A stretch of DNA of 39,061 bases, from contig JAWOBE010000036.1 of NCBI GenBank assembly GCA_046498185.1, positions 1 to 39,061 of the forward strand. Reading direction: 5' to 3'. A program made the position numbers and the translations under genes. Positions 23,619-32,358 of the stretch are shown here, piece after piece; the stretch's first letter is position 1; every line of letters begins with the position of its first letter. The stretch comes from CAYXDR01 sp046498185 (lineage in GTDB: Bacteria; Desulfobacterota; DSM-4660; Desulfatiglandales; Desulfatiglandaceae). A model generated the notes under the pieces. It worked only from the letters and a program-made list of their open reading frames with translations, was not told where the DNA came from and ran no database searches.

Positions 23619-26310
23619 AGATCAAAGATATCGCCGTTTAGTCCGCCTGCCGTTTCTTATTCGGTTGGCGTGGATTTCAACCTTGTTTTCTGCGGTTTGT
23701 ATTGCGATCGGGGCGGGACAGGTACTTGCGGCTGAAAGTCCGGCGGTTGCGGTGCTTCCATTGGAGGTGCATGCGGCCGATCAACCGGATCAACTTGGGT
23801 TCGACGTCCAAAAAATGCTTGCTGAAATGCTTGCACGGAAAGGTATACAGGTTATCGATCCGAGGCAGGTGAATCGGCACCCTTCGGCGGGCAAGCCCGG
23901 CGTTTCCCGGTCGGAGGCGCTCGATTTGGCGAATTCTTTGGGTGCATACGCCGCGGTCATAGGGAGTTTGACGCAAATCGGCAGGGAAATAAGCATCGAC
24001 CTGGAAGTAATCGAGCGGGACATGGAAAAGGAACCGAAGCTTTTTTTCATGACTGCCGAGCGCATGGATTTACTCCGGGAAACCGTTGAAAGGATAGCAA
24101 ACAGTGTTTACCTGGAACTGTCCGGCGTTCCTCAGGTCGATTCGGTTCGCGTCGAAGGCAACCGGCGCATAGAAGACGCCGCGATTCTTCTGGCGGTTGG
24201 AATCAAAGCCGGGGATCTGGTGGATCAGGCGCAGCTGAACAAAGATCTTCGTGCGATATACCAGATGGGTTATTTTGATGATGTGAAAATCCAAATTGAA
24301 GATGGACCCAAAGGGAAAGTTGTTATCTTTGAGGTCACAGAGAAACCCTCGGTGGGAAGGATTGTCTTTTCGGGCAATCGAAAAATCAAGGACGAAGATT
24401 TGCAGAAGGAACTGGGTTTCGGCCGTTACGCTTTTTATGATCCGAACGAGGTGAGGCGGTCGGTTGAAAGACTCAAGGAATTATATCGGCAGAAGGCTTA
24501 TTACAATGCTGAAATTTCGGTGGATGTTTCAGACCTTCCAAACAATGAAGTTCAACTGGAATATCGGATCAAGGAAAACCAGAAGGTTTTTATCACCGAA
24601 ATTTCATTCAAAGGAAACGAATCGTTCAGCGACCGCCGTTTGAAGAAGACCATGATGACGAGCGAGAAGGGCTTTTTTTCATGGATAACCAGTTCGGGGC
24701 ATTTGGACAAGAGAAAAATTGAGATTGATCTTATGAAAATATCATCTTTTTATCATAACCATGGTTTTATTAAAGCCAGGGTGGCTGAACCCGAGATTAT
24801 TTTCAAAAAAGAGGAAGGGATACACCTGCTTTTCGAAATAGAAGAGGGTGCTCGTTATTATGTAGGGCAACTGGGCGTGTCAGGAGACCTGGACAGGGCT
24901 GAGGAAGAACTCCTGGAAAGGGTCGAGCTGAGTAACGGGGATGTTTTTAACCGGGAGATCCTGCGGGAAGACGTAGAGCGCATTCGTGATGTTTTTGTGG
25001 ATCAGGGCTACGCTTATGCCGAGGTGACTCCTCTAACGCGGGAGGATGAACAGGAGCATACCGTTGATATCACGTTCCGTATTTCCAAGGGGAAGAAAGT
25101 TAAATTTGAACGAATCGTGGTTTCAGGCAATACGATTACCCGAGAAAATGTTATACGGCGGGAACTCGCGGCGGTCGAGGGCGATTATTTCAGCGGTGAG
25201 GCGTTCAGAACGAGCGCAAGTAACCTTCGGCGCCTCGATTATTTTGAAGATGTGGAAATTCAAACACGCAAAGGCAGCTCCGACGAGGCGATCATACTTG
25301 ATATAAAAGTGGAGGAGCGCCCTACCGGGGTTTTTGCAGCCGGTGCGGGTTACAGCTCTGAAGAAAATGCTTTTATTTTATTTGAATTAGGTGAAAGGAA
25401 CCTTTTGGGAAAAGGATATAGTCTTTTTGCGAATGCCAGAATCGGGAGCGTTTCCTCTCTTTATGATATAAGATTTTTAAACCCCTGGGTTTATGACACG
25501 CCTATTTCCATGGGCATCGATCTTTATAACTGGGAGAGGGAATGGAACGACTACACCCGGGACAGCTGGGGAGGAGCGTTCAAAATCGGGTTTCCGCTTG
25601 CGATCGATGAATACACCAGGGGCTCGATAAAATATGGATATGATGACGCCAATATTTACGATGTTCTCGATACCGCGGCCTGGCAGATAAGGGAAATGGT
25701 CGGGAAAAACGTAACGAGCAGCATGACGTTTGAATTGAAGCGGGACAGCACCGATCGTTCATGGAACACTACGAAGGGTTCGCTGAACAGCCTGACGTTC
25801 GAGTACGCAGGCGGCGTGTTGGGCGGCGATGAATATTTCAACAAGTATGAAGCCCGTAGTGCCTGGTTTTTCCCTGTGAAGTGGGGCACTGCCATCATGC
25901 TTCAGGGCCGCCTGGGATACCTGGAAAGGCGATCGGGCGGCAATCTGTCTGTATTTCAGAAATACAAACTCGGAGGGATCGATACGGTCAGGGGGTTTGA
26001 TTACGGCACCATATCGCCAATGGAAGGAGGCAATTACATCGGCGGAGAAAAAATGATGGTGTACAATATGGAGTATCGTTTCCCGCTGGTTGAGGAGCAG
26101 GGAGTTTCAGGAGTGTTCTTTTTCGATGCCGGCAATGTTTTTTTGAAAGACGAGAGTTTTACGTTCAGCGGCATACGAAAATCGGTCGGCGCTGGTATAA
26201 GGTGGTATTCGCCGATGGGACCGCTGAGGCTTGAATATGGCAGGAATCTGGATCCGAAAGATTGGGAATCCAAGGGAAGATGGGAGTTTTCGATCGGAGG
26301 ATTCTTATAA
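23602..26310 (+). CDS. bamA: Outer membrane protein assembly factor BamA with extra N-terminal domain
   Basis: BamA folds and inserts beta-barrel proteins into the outer membrane. The 902-residue protein has a long signal sequence (about 1-45). An additional domain of about 125 residues (46-172; PAVAVLPLEVHAADQPDQLG, with helices and strands like TolB-N or CsgG-type periplasmic domains) follows. Five POTRA domains start near 178 (VDSVRVEGNRRIEDAAI). The C-terminal barrel contains the conserved VRGF motif and a terminal strand ending in GGFL. Standard BamA is about 800 residues, and the excess is the extra domain. The GTG start overlaps lolD by 17 bases and has GGAG nearby. skp follows, as in many Gram-negatives. 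Confidence 0.95.
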   Translation: MEEYIEDQRYRRLVRLPFLIRLAWISTLFSAVCIAIGAGQVLAAESPAVAVLPLEVHAADQPDQLGFDVQKMLAEMLARKGIQVIDPRQVNRHPSAGKPGVSRSEALDLANSLGAYAAVIGSLTQIGREISIDLEVIERDMEKEPKLFFMTAERMDLLRETVERIANSVYLELSGVPQVDSVRVEGNRRIEDAAILLAVGIKAGDLVDQAQLNKDLRAIYQMGYFDDVKIQIEDGPKGKVVIFEVTEKPSVGRIVFSGNRKIKDEDLQKELGFGRYAFYDPNEVRRSVERLKELYRQKAYYNAEISVDVSDLPNNEVQLEYRIKENQKVFITEISFKGNESFSDRRLKKTMMTSEKGFFSWITSSGHLDKRKIEIDLMKISSFYHNHGFIKARVAEPEIIFKKEEGIHLLFEIEEGARYYVGQLGVSGDLDRAEEELLERVELSNGDVFNREILREDVERIRDVFVDQGYAYAEVTPLTREDEQEHTVDITFRISKGKKVKFERIVVSGNTITRENVIRRELAAVEGDYFSGEAFRTSASNLRRLDYFEDVEIQTRKGSSDEAIILDIKVEERPTGVFAAGAGYSSEENAFILFELGERNLLGKGYSLFANARIGSVSSLYDIRFLNPWVYDTPISMGIDLYNWEREWNDYTRDSWGGAFKIGFPLAIDEYTRGSIKYGYDDANIYDVLDTAAWQIREMVGKNVTSSMTFELKRDSTDRSWNTTKGSLNSLTFEYAGGVLGGDEYFNKYEARSAWFFPVKWGTAIMLQGRLGYLERRSGGNLSVFQKYKLGGIDTVRGFDYGTISPMEGGNYIGGEKMMVYNMEYRFPLVEEQGVSGVFFFDAGNVFLKDESFTFSGIRKSVGAGIRWYSPMGPLRLEYGRNLDPKDWESKGRWEFSIGGFL

Positions 26311-26372
26311 GCGGCCGTCGAAGTGTTTTCGAATGGTAATGCTTGAATCAATTTGTTATCAAGGGGGATGTA

Positions 26373-26888
26373 ATGAAACGTTTATTTACTGTTTTTTCTA
26401 TTATGTTTTTTTTATTTTGCATATCGGTATTTCCGGCGGCGGCCGCATCAAAAATCGGTGTAGTCGATATCCAGCTCCTTCAAGAAGAGTCATCTCAATT
26501 CCAAGATGTGAGAGATCGGTTGCAAAAAAGAGCCGATGAATTGAAGGCTAAGCTGAGCAGAGAAAGTTCTGATTTGGCGAAATTGGAACAAGAATATGAA
26601 AAACAAAGCATGATGCTTAGTTTAGATGCCAAAGAAACAAAACGTAGAGAATTGGAAAAGAAAAAACGTTATTATAACTATCTTTTTGAAGAATATAACA
26701 GGGAGCTAAAAGAAGCGGAAATGGAAGCGACAAGGGCAATGAGCAGACAGATCAGGTCTGTGCTCGCTGATATCGGAAAATCCGGTGGATTTACGATTAT
26801 TATGGACTCTTCTGCTCCGGGGCTTCTCTATGAAAAAGGAGCGGTGGATGTAACGAAAGAAGTGATTAAAGCCCTGGATAGGCAGTAG
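26373..26888 (+). CDS. skp: Periplasmic chaperone Skp/OmpH
   Basis: Skp holds unfolded outer-membrane proteins in the periplasm until BamA inserts them. The 171-residue product has a signal peptide (MKRLFTVFSIMFFLFCISVF, cut near AAAAS). The first strand is KIGVVDIQLL, and a long charged helical arm lies between about 40 and 115. The C-terminus returns to a strand (GGFTIIMDSSAPGLLYE). The ATG with AGGGGGAT upstream was chosen over an earlier TTG. It sits between bamA and lpxD. Confidence 0.93.
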   Translation: MKRLFTVFSIMFFLFCISVFPAAAASKIGVVDIQLLQEESSQFQDVRDRLQKRADELKAKLSRESSDLAKLEQEYEKQSMMLSLDAKETKRRELEKKKRYYNYLFEEYNRELKEAEMEATRAMSRQIRSVLADIGKSGGFTIIMDSSAPGLLYEKGAVDVTKEVIKALDRQ

Positions 26889-26902
26889 CAGGAGCTTGAG
26901 CA

Positions 26903-27955
26903 GTGGAGAAATCACTAAGCGAGCTCGCCGAACTCACCGGCGGCAGGGTGGAAGGAAATGGGTCAGCCTTGATATCCGGGGTGGCGTCGCTGGAAGACGC
27001 CCGCCCGGGAAGCATTTCTTTTTTGGTGGACCGGCGTTTTGAAGAAGAGGCGGCCGCCACCAAAGCTTCTGCGTTGATTGTCGGCAAGCCGACGTCTCTT
27101 TTCGGTGGACCCCTGCTTGTGGCCGAAAACCCCTTGCTGGCATTCGCGAAAATAGCAACTATTTTTGCTACTCCGCCGGAACGTCACCCTGGGGTAAGCG
27201 ATGCCGCTTCGGTTGACGGAACTGCGGAACTGGGCGCCGATGTTTCGATATATCCCGGCGTATTCGTGGGAGCCGGGGCGAAAATCGGTGACCGTGTAAC
27301 GTTATACCCCGGCGTGTTCGTCGGCGAGAGAGCTTCGATAGGAAGTGACACCTTGGTTTATCCTAATGTCACTGTCATGAATGGGGTGGTCATAGGGAGC
27401 AGGGTCATTCTGCATGCCGGGGTCGTTATTGGAAGCGACGGGTTCGGGTTTGTCCGTGACGGGGCTTCCTCGTTCAAAATTCCCCAACTTGGAACGGTCC
27501 GTATCGAAGACGATGTCGAAATAGGAGCCAACTGCTGCATAGACCGAGCCGCCCTCGGCGAAACTGTGATCGGTAGAGGCGTTAAGATGGATAACCTCAT
27601 ACAGGTGGGCCATAATGTCGTGATCGGGCAGGACAGTATCATCGTTGCTCAGGTCGGCATTTCAGGTAGCGTGCGCGTTGGTCGCCAGGTCGTTCTAGGC
27701 GGTCAGGTGGGCGTGGCGGATCACCTGGAGATAGGCGACCGGGCGATGGTGGGTTCCCAGTCGGGTATAGCAAAATCGGTCCGGCCCGGAGAAGTTGTGA
27801 GCGGTACACCGGCAATTCCCCATCGCAAGTGGCTCAGGGTTTCCGGCCTGACTGCCAGGCTTCCGGATATCGTGGACAGAATAAAAAAGCTCGAGCGCGG
27901 TTTCGCAGGATTACGCGCTGCGGACCAGGATGAAAATCAAGAAAGGAAGGTTTGA
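26903..27955 (+). CDS. lpxD: UDP-3-O-acylglucosamine N-acyltransferase
   Basis: LpxD adds the second acyl chain in lipid A synthesis, using acyl-ACP. The 350-residue protein has the N-terminal uridine-binding domain (LAELTGGRVEGNGSALISG) and a left-handed beta-helix of hexapeptide repeats. The catalytic histidine lies in IQVGHNVVIG. The GTG start has AGGAG eight bases upstream, and the gene begins 14 bases after skp. Four bases separate its stop from fabZ. Confidence 0.96.
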   Translation: MEKSLSELAELTGGRVEGNGSALISGVASLEDARPGSISFLVDRRFEEEAAATKASALIVGKPTSLFGGPLLVAENPLLAFAKIATIFATPPERHPGVSDAASVDGTAELGADVSIYPGVFVGAGAKIGDRVTLYPGVFVGERASIGSDTLVYPNVTVMNGVVIGSRVILHAGVVIGSDGFGFVRDGASSFKIPQLGTVRIEDDVEIGANCCIDRAALGETVIGRGVKMDNLIQVGHNVVIGQDSIIVAQVGISGSVRVGRQVVLGGQVGVADHLEIGDRAMVGSQSGIAKSVRPGEVVSGTPAIPHRKWLRVSGLTARLPDIVDRIKKLERGFAGLRAADQDENQERKV

Positions 27956-27959
27956 TTTC

Positions 27960-28403
27960 ATGAAACTGCCCTTGAAATACGAAGACATCGTTGATTTGCT
28001 TCCCCACCGTTTCCCGTTTCTGTTGGTCGATCGAATCATCGAATTGGAGTTGGGTAAGAAGGTTGTGGGAATCAAGAACGTAACAGCGACCGAGTTTTTT
28101 TTTCAAGGACATTTCCCCGGAAAGCCGATTATGCCGGGTGTGCTTATCGTAGAAGCGATGGCTCAGACCGGGGGCGTGCTTGCCAGGGTCACCCTTTCGG
28201 AACGGAAACCGCAGGAAGCCGATGCGGTTTATTTTATGTCGATGGATCGTGTCAAGTTCCGTCGGCCGGTCGTACCAGGAGATCAGCTTCGCTGTGTGGT
28301 GGAGGCGATCCGCACCGGCAACCGGGTATGGAAAATGGCCGGCAAAGCCTATGTAGAAGATGAAATCGCTGCGGAGGCGGAACTCGTTGCCACCGTCGGG
28401 TGA
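27960..28403 (+). CDS. fabZ: 3-hydroxyacyl-ACP dehydratase FabZ
   Basis: FabZ dehydrates 3-hydroxyacyl-ACP in fatty acid synthesis and competes with LpxA/LpxD for the same ACP substrates, so its place among lpx genes is common. The 147-residue protein has LLPHRFPFLLVDRI with the active-site His, FFQGHFPGKPIMPGV, and EAMAQTGG. The start with AAGGAAGG upstream was chosen over an ATG 30 bases earlier that overlaps lpxD. Confidence 0.96.
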   Translation: MKLPLKYEDIVDLLPHRFPFLLVDRIIELELGKKVVGIKNVTATEFFFQGHFPGKPIMPGVLIVEAMAQTGGVLARVTLSERKPQEADAVYFMSMDRVKFRRPVVPGDQLRCVVEAIRTGNRVWKMAGKAYVEDEIAAEAELVATVG

Positions 28404-28519
28404 TTGTGGAAGATCTCCCCTTGATGTGGAAGCCTTTTGGGCTCGTGGACGATTCGCTTTTAGGTGATGGTGGTGTAAGTGGTGGTGTTGGTGTTAGTGA
28501 AAAATTATACGAGGACTCA
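28404..28519 (+). other. fabZ-lpxA spacer with GGT-rich repeat
   Basis: This 116-base spacer is unusually long for the cluster. It contains a GGTGATGGTGGT-like stretch at 28463-28498 made of near-repeats of GGTGTT. It could be read in frame as an N-terminal extension of LpxA rich in Gly and Val, but the well-placed ribosome site just before MDIHPSAV argues for a non-coding spacer. Confidence 0.45.
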
Positions 28520-29293
28520 ATGGATATACATCCTTCAGCGGTGATAAGCCCCGGGGCAGAGCTGAGCCCGGGGGTCAAAATCGGCCCCTACTCGCATATC
28601 GGAGAGCACGTAACGATCGGTCGCGATACGACGGTGGGGGCCCATGTTGTTATAGAGGGCGTAACCCGGATCGGAGAACGCAACAACATCTATCATTTTT
28701 CTTCAATAGGCTCGGCTCCCCAGGATATCGCTTACAAGGGCGAGCCGACCGAACTTATTATAGGCGATGATAATACAATACGGGAATATGTAACCGTTAA
28801 CCGGGCCACGACCAAGGAAGAGTGGAAAACCAGAATCGGAAACAACAATTATATTATGGCCTATGCTCATATTGCCCATGACTGTGTACTTGGCGACCGG
28901 GTGATCATGTCCAACGTCGCGACCCTGGGCGGTCATATCCGTATTGGCAGTGGCGCGATCATCGGGGGGCTTGTGGCTATCCACCAATTCGTCAGGATCG
29001 GTGATTTCGCTTTCCTGGGGGCGAAATCAGGTGTCGACCGCGACGTGCCCCCGTTCATGATGACAGCCGGACCCCGTGCCAAGCTTTACGGAGTCAACCG
29101 TAAGGGACTGAGTCGGATGGGGATGAGCAGAGAGAGAATAGACGGATTGAAAAAGGCCTATCAAATCATATGGCGGGATCATGTGCGCTTCACCGAAGGT
29201 ATCGCAAGGGTAAGGGAAGAGATTCCGTTGTTTCCCGAACTGGAGCTTCTGCTGGATTTTTTTAACGGCTCCAAACGTGGTATTTTGAGGTGA
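28520..29293 (+). CDS. lpxA: UDP-N-acetylglucosamine acyltransferase
   Basis: LpxA performs the first step of lipid A synthesis, acylating the 3-position of UDP-GlcNAc. The 257-residue protein begins MDIHPSAVISPGAELSPGV and continues with hexapeptide repeats. The catalytic His is in the AYAHIAHDCVLG stretch, and the typical C-terminal helices follow. GAGG lies before this ATG; the frame is open 40 codons further up without family resemblance. It precedes lpxI. Confidence 0.95.
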   Translation: MDIHPSAVISPGAELSPGVKIGPYSHIGEHVTIGRDTTVGAHVVIEGVTRIGERNNIYHFSSIGSAPQDIAYKGEPTELIIGDDNTIREYVTVNRATTKEEWKTRIGNNNYIMAYAHIAHDCVLGDRVIMSNVATLGGHIRIGSGAIIGGLVAIHQFVRIGDFAFLGAKSGVDRDVPPFMMTAGPRAKLYGVNRKGLSRMGMSRERIDGLKKAYQIIWRDHVRFTEGIARVREEIPLFPELELLLDFFNGSKRGILR

Positions 29294-29322
29294 ATCGTGC
29301 CGGCGGGCGCGGAAATTAAATT

Positions 29323-30129
29323 ATGTCCGAAGTATTTGGGATCATTGCAGGAGGCGGCAAATTTCCGTTGATGTTGGCCAAGGCGGCCCGTTCCAAGGGC
29401 CTGCGGGTCGCAGTGATTGGACATATCGGGGAGACTGACGAGGCGATAGCCCATTCTGCGGATACCCTGGACTGGGTTAAGCTGGGGCAGCTTGGAAAGA
29501 TTATTCACACATTAAAGCGCCGAGGGGCCAGCCGGGCTCTGATGGCCGGCACCATCACCAAGAAAAAGATGTTTTCCAACGTGATGCCGGATTTGAAAAC
29601 GCTCAGCATGCTTGGAAAATTTGCGGTGTTCCACGACGACGATATACTTACCACCGTGGCCGATGCTCTTTCCCGTGAAGGCATCGAAATCGTGAGTTCC
29701 ACATTGCTGCTCCCGGAATTGCTGGCCCCTGCCGGGATTATAACTCAGAGGAAGCCGGACAAAACCGAACAGAAGGACATCGAGTTCGGCTGGCGCATGG
29801 TCAAGGAAATCGGAAGGCTCGATATCGGGCAGTGTGTTGTGGTAAGACGCAGGACCGTTCTGGCCGTTGAGGCGATTGAAGGCACCGATGAGACCATCCG
29901 GCGCGGGGGAAGGCTTGCCGTCGAAAAGGCGGTGGTGGTCAAGGCAAGCAAGCCGCAGCAGGATCTCAGGTTCGATGTTCCCACCGTGGGCCTTCAGACG
30001 GTTATCACGATGAAGGAGGCGGGTGCAGCGGTGTTGGCTGTTGAAGCGGGAAAGACCCTCATTTTCGACAAGGAAAAAATGACGGCTTTCGCGGATTCGG
30101 CGAAGATTTCCATCGTCGCGAGGTCCTGA
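29323..30129 (+). CDS. lpxI: UDP-2,3-diacylglucosamine diphosphatase LpxI
   Basis: LpxI hydrolyses UDP-2,3-diacylglucosamine to lipid X. It replaces LpxH in alphaproteobacteria and many deltaproteobacteria. The 268-residue protein shows the DUF1009 family features: an N-terminal FGIIAGGGKFPLMLAKAARS, a central linker, and the C-terminal catalytic domain with VRRRTVLAVEAIEGTDETI and VPTVGLQTV. It stands between lpxA and the oxidoreductase in the same direction. No lpxH-like gene is present in the window. Confidence 0.95.
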   Translation: MSEVFGIIAGGGKFPLMLAKAARSKGLRVAVIGHIGETDEAIAHSADTLDWVKLGQLGKIIHTLKRRGASRALMAGTITKKKMFSNVMPDLKTLSMLGKFAVFHDDDILTTVADALSREGIEIVSSTLLLPELLAPAGIITQRKPDKTEQKDIEFGWRMVKEIGRLDIGQCVVVRRRTVLAVEAIEGTDETIRRGGRLAVEKAVVVKASKPQQDLRFDVPTVGLQTVITMKEAGAAVLAVEAGKTLIFDKEKMTAFADSAKISIVARS

Positions 30130-30179
30130 AGGATTGAAGGATGATGAGTTCGTGTTTTTCCGCACAACCGGGAGAGGCG

Positions 30180-31151
30180 ATGAAAGACGGTAAAATGAGA
30201 GTGGCCGTGATAGGTGCCGGTCACCTCGGAGAATTTCATACGCAGAAATATGCAGCACATCCAGAGGTGGAGCTGGTGGGTGTGGTGGATATTATTCCTG
30301 ACAGGGTGCGGGAGGTGGCTGAAAGGCACCAAACCGGTGCATACCTGGATTACCATGATATCCTGGATTCCGTCGATGCGGTCAGCCTTGCGGTGCCGAC
30401 GGAGCGGCATTTCGATGTGGGGAGGGATGTGCTGGATGCCGGCGTTCACCTTTTGATCGAAAAGCCGATTACCTACGATATTCATCACGCCGACAGCCTG
30501 ATCGATATCGCCCGCAAGCGCGGCCTGGTATTGCAGGTGGGGCATGTGGAGCGTTTCAACCCCGCGGTTGTGAGGATGGAGTCGCTTGCCAGGAATCCCG
30601 TTTTTATAGAATGTCAAAGGCTTCATTTATTCACTCCCAGGGGGACCGACGTTGACGTGGTTCTCGACCTGATGATCCACGATCTCGATATTGTACTCCA
30701 TATGGTCGGTGCACCGGTAACGGGACTGAACGCGGTGGGAATGAGCGTTATTACAGGCAAGACCGATATCGGCAACGTTAGGTTGATTTTCGAAAACGGC
30801 GCCGTCGCCAACTTGACCGCGAGCAGGGTCTCCGGCACCACTGTCAGAAAAATAAGGGTTTTTCAACCCAATGAATACCTGTCGGCCGACTGCCTTAAGC
30901 GCGAATTCACCATCACACCGCTTAAGGCTCCGGATACAGACGCCGACAGCAGGCCTTTCATCAACTCTAACAAGACTAAATTTCCAGGAAGCGATCCTCT
31001 CGCGGACGAGATCAGCGCTTTTGTAACGGCGGTGCGCGCCGGGACGGAGCCTGTGGTGACCGGGGAAGACGGCCGGGATGCTTTGAGGGCCGCACTGGCG
31101 GTAATAGGGCTCATTAACAAGGGCTGCACCTCGTTTGAATCGTTTTGCTGA
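30180..31151 (+). CDS. Gfo/Idh/MocA family NAD(P)-dependent oxidoreductase
   Basis: The 323-residue protein starts at the ATG with GGAGAGGCG just upstream; the frame is open 13 codons earlier. It has the Rossmann motif VAVIGAGHLGEFHT. The EKP motif (LLIEKPITYDIHHAD) and VGHVERFNP are hallmarks of the family. Members oxidise or reduce sugars, including nucleotide sugars. Its place between lpxI and lpxB suggests a role in lipid A. GnnA, which with GnnB makes 3-amino-GlcNAc for lipid A, belongs to this family, but no gnnB partner is beside it. The substrate is not determined. Confidence 0.9.
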   Translation: MKDGKMRVAVIGAGHLGEFHTQKYAAHPEVELVGVVDIIPDRVREVAERHQTGAYLDYHDILDSVDAVSLAVPTERHFDVGRDVLDAGVHLLIEKPITYDIHHADSLIDIARKRGLVLQVGHVERFNPAVVRMESLARNPVFIECQRLHLFTPRGTDVDVVLDLMIHDLDIVLHMVGAPVTGLNAVGMSVITGKTDIGNVRLIFENGAVANLTASRVSGTTVRKIRVFQPNEYLSADCLKREFTITPLKAPDTDADSRPFINSNKTKFPGSDPLADEISAFVTAVRAGTEPVVTGEDGRDALRAALAVIGLINKGCTSFESFC

Positions 31152-32358
31152 CAAAAGGTTGGAATTGAAATCTGACGGTTCAAGACCAGTTTCGGCCGGG
31201 CGGTTTCCGCTCGAATGCGAGGTTTTTCTCGTGGCGGGGGAAGCTTCAGGGGATCTCCACGGTTCGAATCTGGTAAGGGCTTTGAAGCGTATCCGCCCGG
31301 AGACGACGTTTTCCGGGGTCGGAGGCCCAAGAATGCGTGAGGCCGGGGTGGACATCATCGTGTCATCGTCCAAAATTGCAGTGGTGGGCCTCACCGAAGT
31401 TTTTAAGAAAATACCAATCATTTTAACCGCCCTGAAGACAGTAAAACATGCGATCAAAGAAAAGCGGCCATCTCTAGTAATTTTGATAGATTTCCCAGAC
31501 TTTAATCTTAATGTCGCAAAATATGCCAGGCGTTCCGGTGTTCCCGTCCTTTATTTTATAAGCCCCCAGGTCTGGGCCTGGAGAAAAGGCAGAATCCGCA
31601 CCATAGCAAGAAGAGTCAACAAGATGGCGGTTATTCTGCCATTTGAAAGAGACTTTTATGCAAAATGCGGTGTTCCTGTATCCTATGTAGGTCATCCTTT
31701 GCTGGATGTATGCCCTCCGGTTGAAAACCGCAGCGAGGCAGCGCAAAAACTCGGTCTGGGAACCGAAGGCCCGTTGATCGGGTTGCTTCCCGGCAGCAGG
31801 TCCGAGGAAATCAGAAATATGATGCCTGCGATGACCGGGGCCGCCCGCATGCTTTTGAATCGCTATCCATCAGCCCGTTTTGTTCTACCGCTTGCACCGG
31901 GGGTGGAAATGGAATTTATCACGAAATTCATTCCCCGCGGACTTCCCATGGAAATCCACTCCAAAAATTTGTATAAATATCTCAATGCATGCGACGCCGC
32001 AATGGTGGCATCCGGCACGGCCACACTGGAAGCCGCGTTGATGGAAACCCCCATGGTGATCGTTTACAAGGTGTCCGGCCTTTCATACCGAGTGGGCAGG
32101 CTGGTGATAAAAACACCCGCCATTGGTTTGGCCAACCTGGTGGCCGGCGAAAAATATTTTACCGAACTTATTCAACACGAATTAACGCCGGCAAGGCTTT
32201 ATTCGGAAATCGTATCGATGCTGGAAGAACCCTCGGTCCGCTCCCGAATTCGTAAGGGGCTTTCAAGGGTGCGGTTGAGACTCGGGGAAAGCGGGGCGCT
32301 TGAGCGTACCGCCGCGCTTGCGGCATCGATGATAAAAAGCAGGGTTGATGATGGGTAA
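31135..32358 (+). CDS. lpxB: Lipid-A-disaccharide synthase
   Basis: LpxB joins lipid X and UDP-diacylglucosamine into the lipid A disaccharide. Motifs FLVAGEASGDLHGSNLVRAL, FSGVGGPRMREAG and FISPQVWAWRKGR are typical, with LGLLPGSR-like GLLPGSRSEEI later. The first start is TTG, overlapping the oxidoreductase by 17 bases. Another TTG at 31165 has AAAAGG six bases upstream and would avoid the overlap, so the exact start is uncertain (407 or 397 residues). It overlaps the response regulator by a few bases at its end. Confidence 0.93.
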   Translation: MNRFADKRLELKSDGSRPVSAGRFPLECEVFLVAGEASGDLHGSNLVRALKRIRPETTFSGVGGPRMREAGVDIIVSSSKIAVVGLTEVFKKIPIILTALKTVKHAIKEKRPSLVILIDFPDFNLNVAKYARRSGVPVLYFISPQVWAWRKGRIRTIARRVNKMAVILPFERDFYAKCGVPVSYVGHPLLDVCPPVENRSEAAQKLGLGTEGPLIGLLPGSRSEEIRNMMPAMTGAARMLLNRYPSARFVLPLAPGVEMEFITKFIPRGLPMEIHSKNLYKYLNACDAAMVASGTATLEAALMETPMVIVYKVSGLSYRVGRLVIKTPAIGLANLVAGEKYFTELIQHELTPARLYSEIVSMLEEPSVRSRIRKGLSRVRLRLGESGALERTAALAASMIKSRVDDG

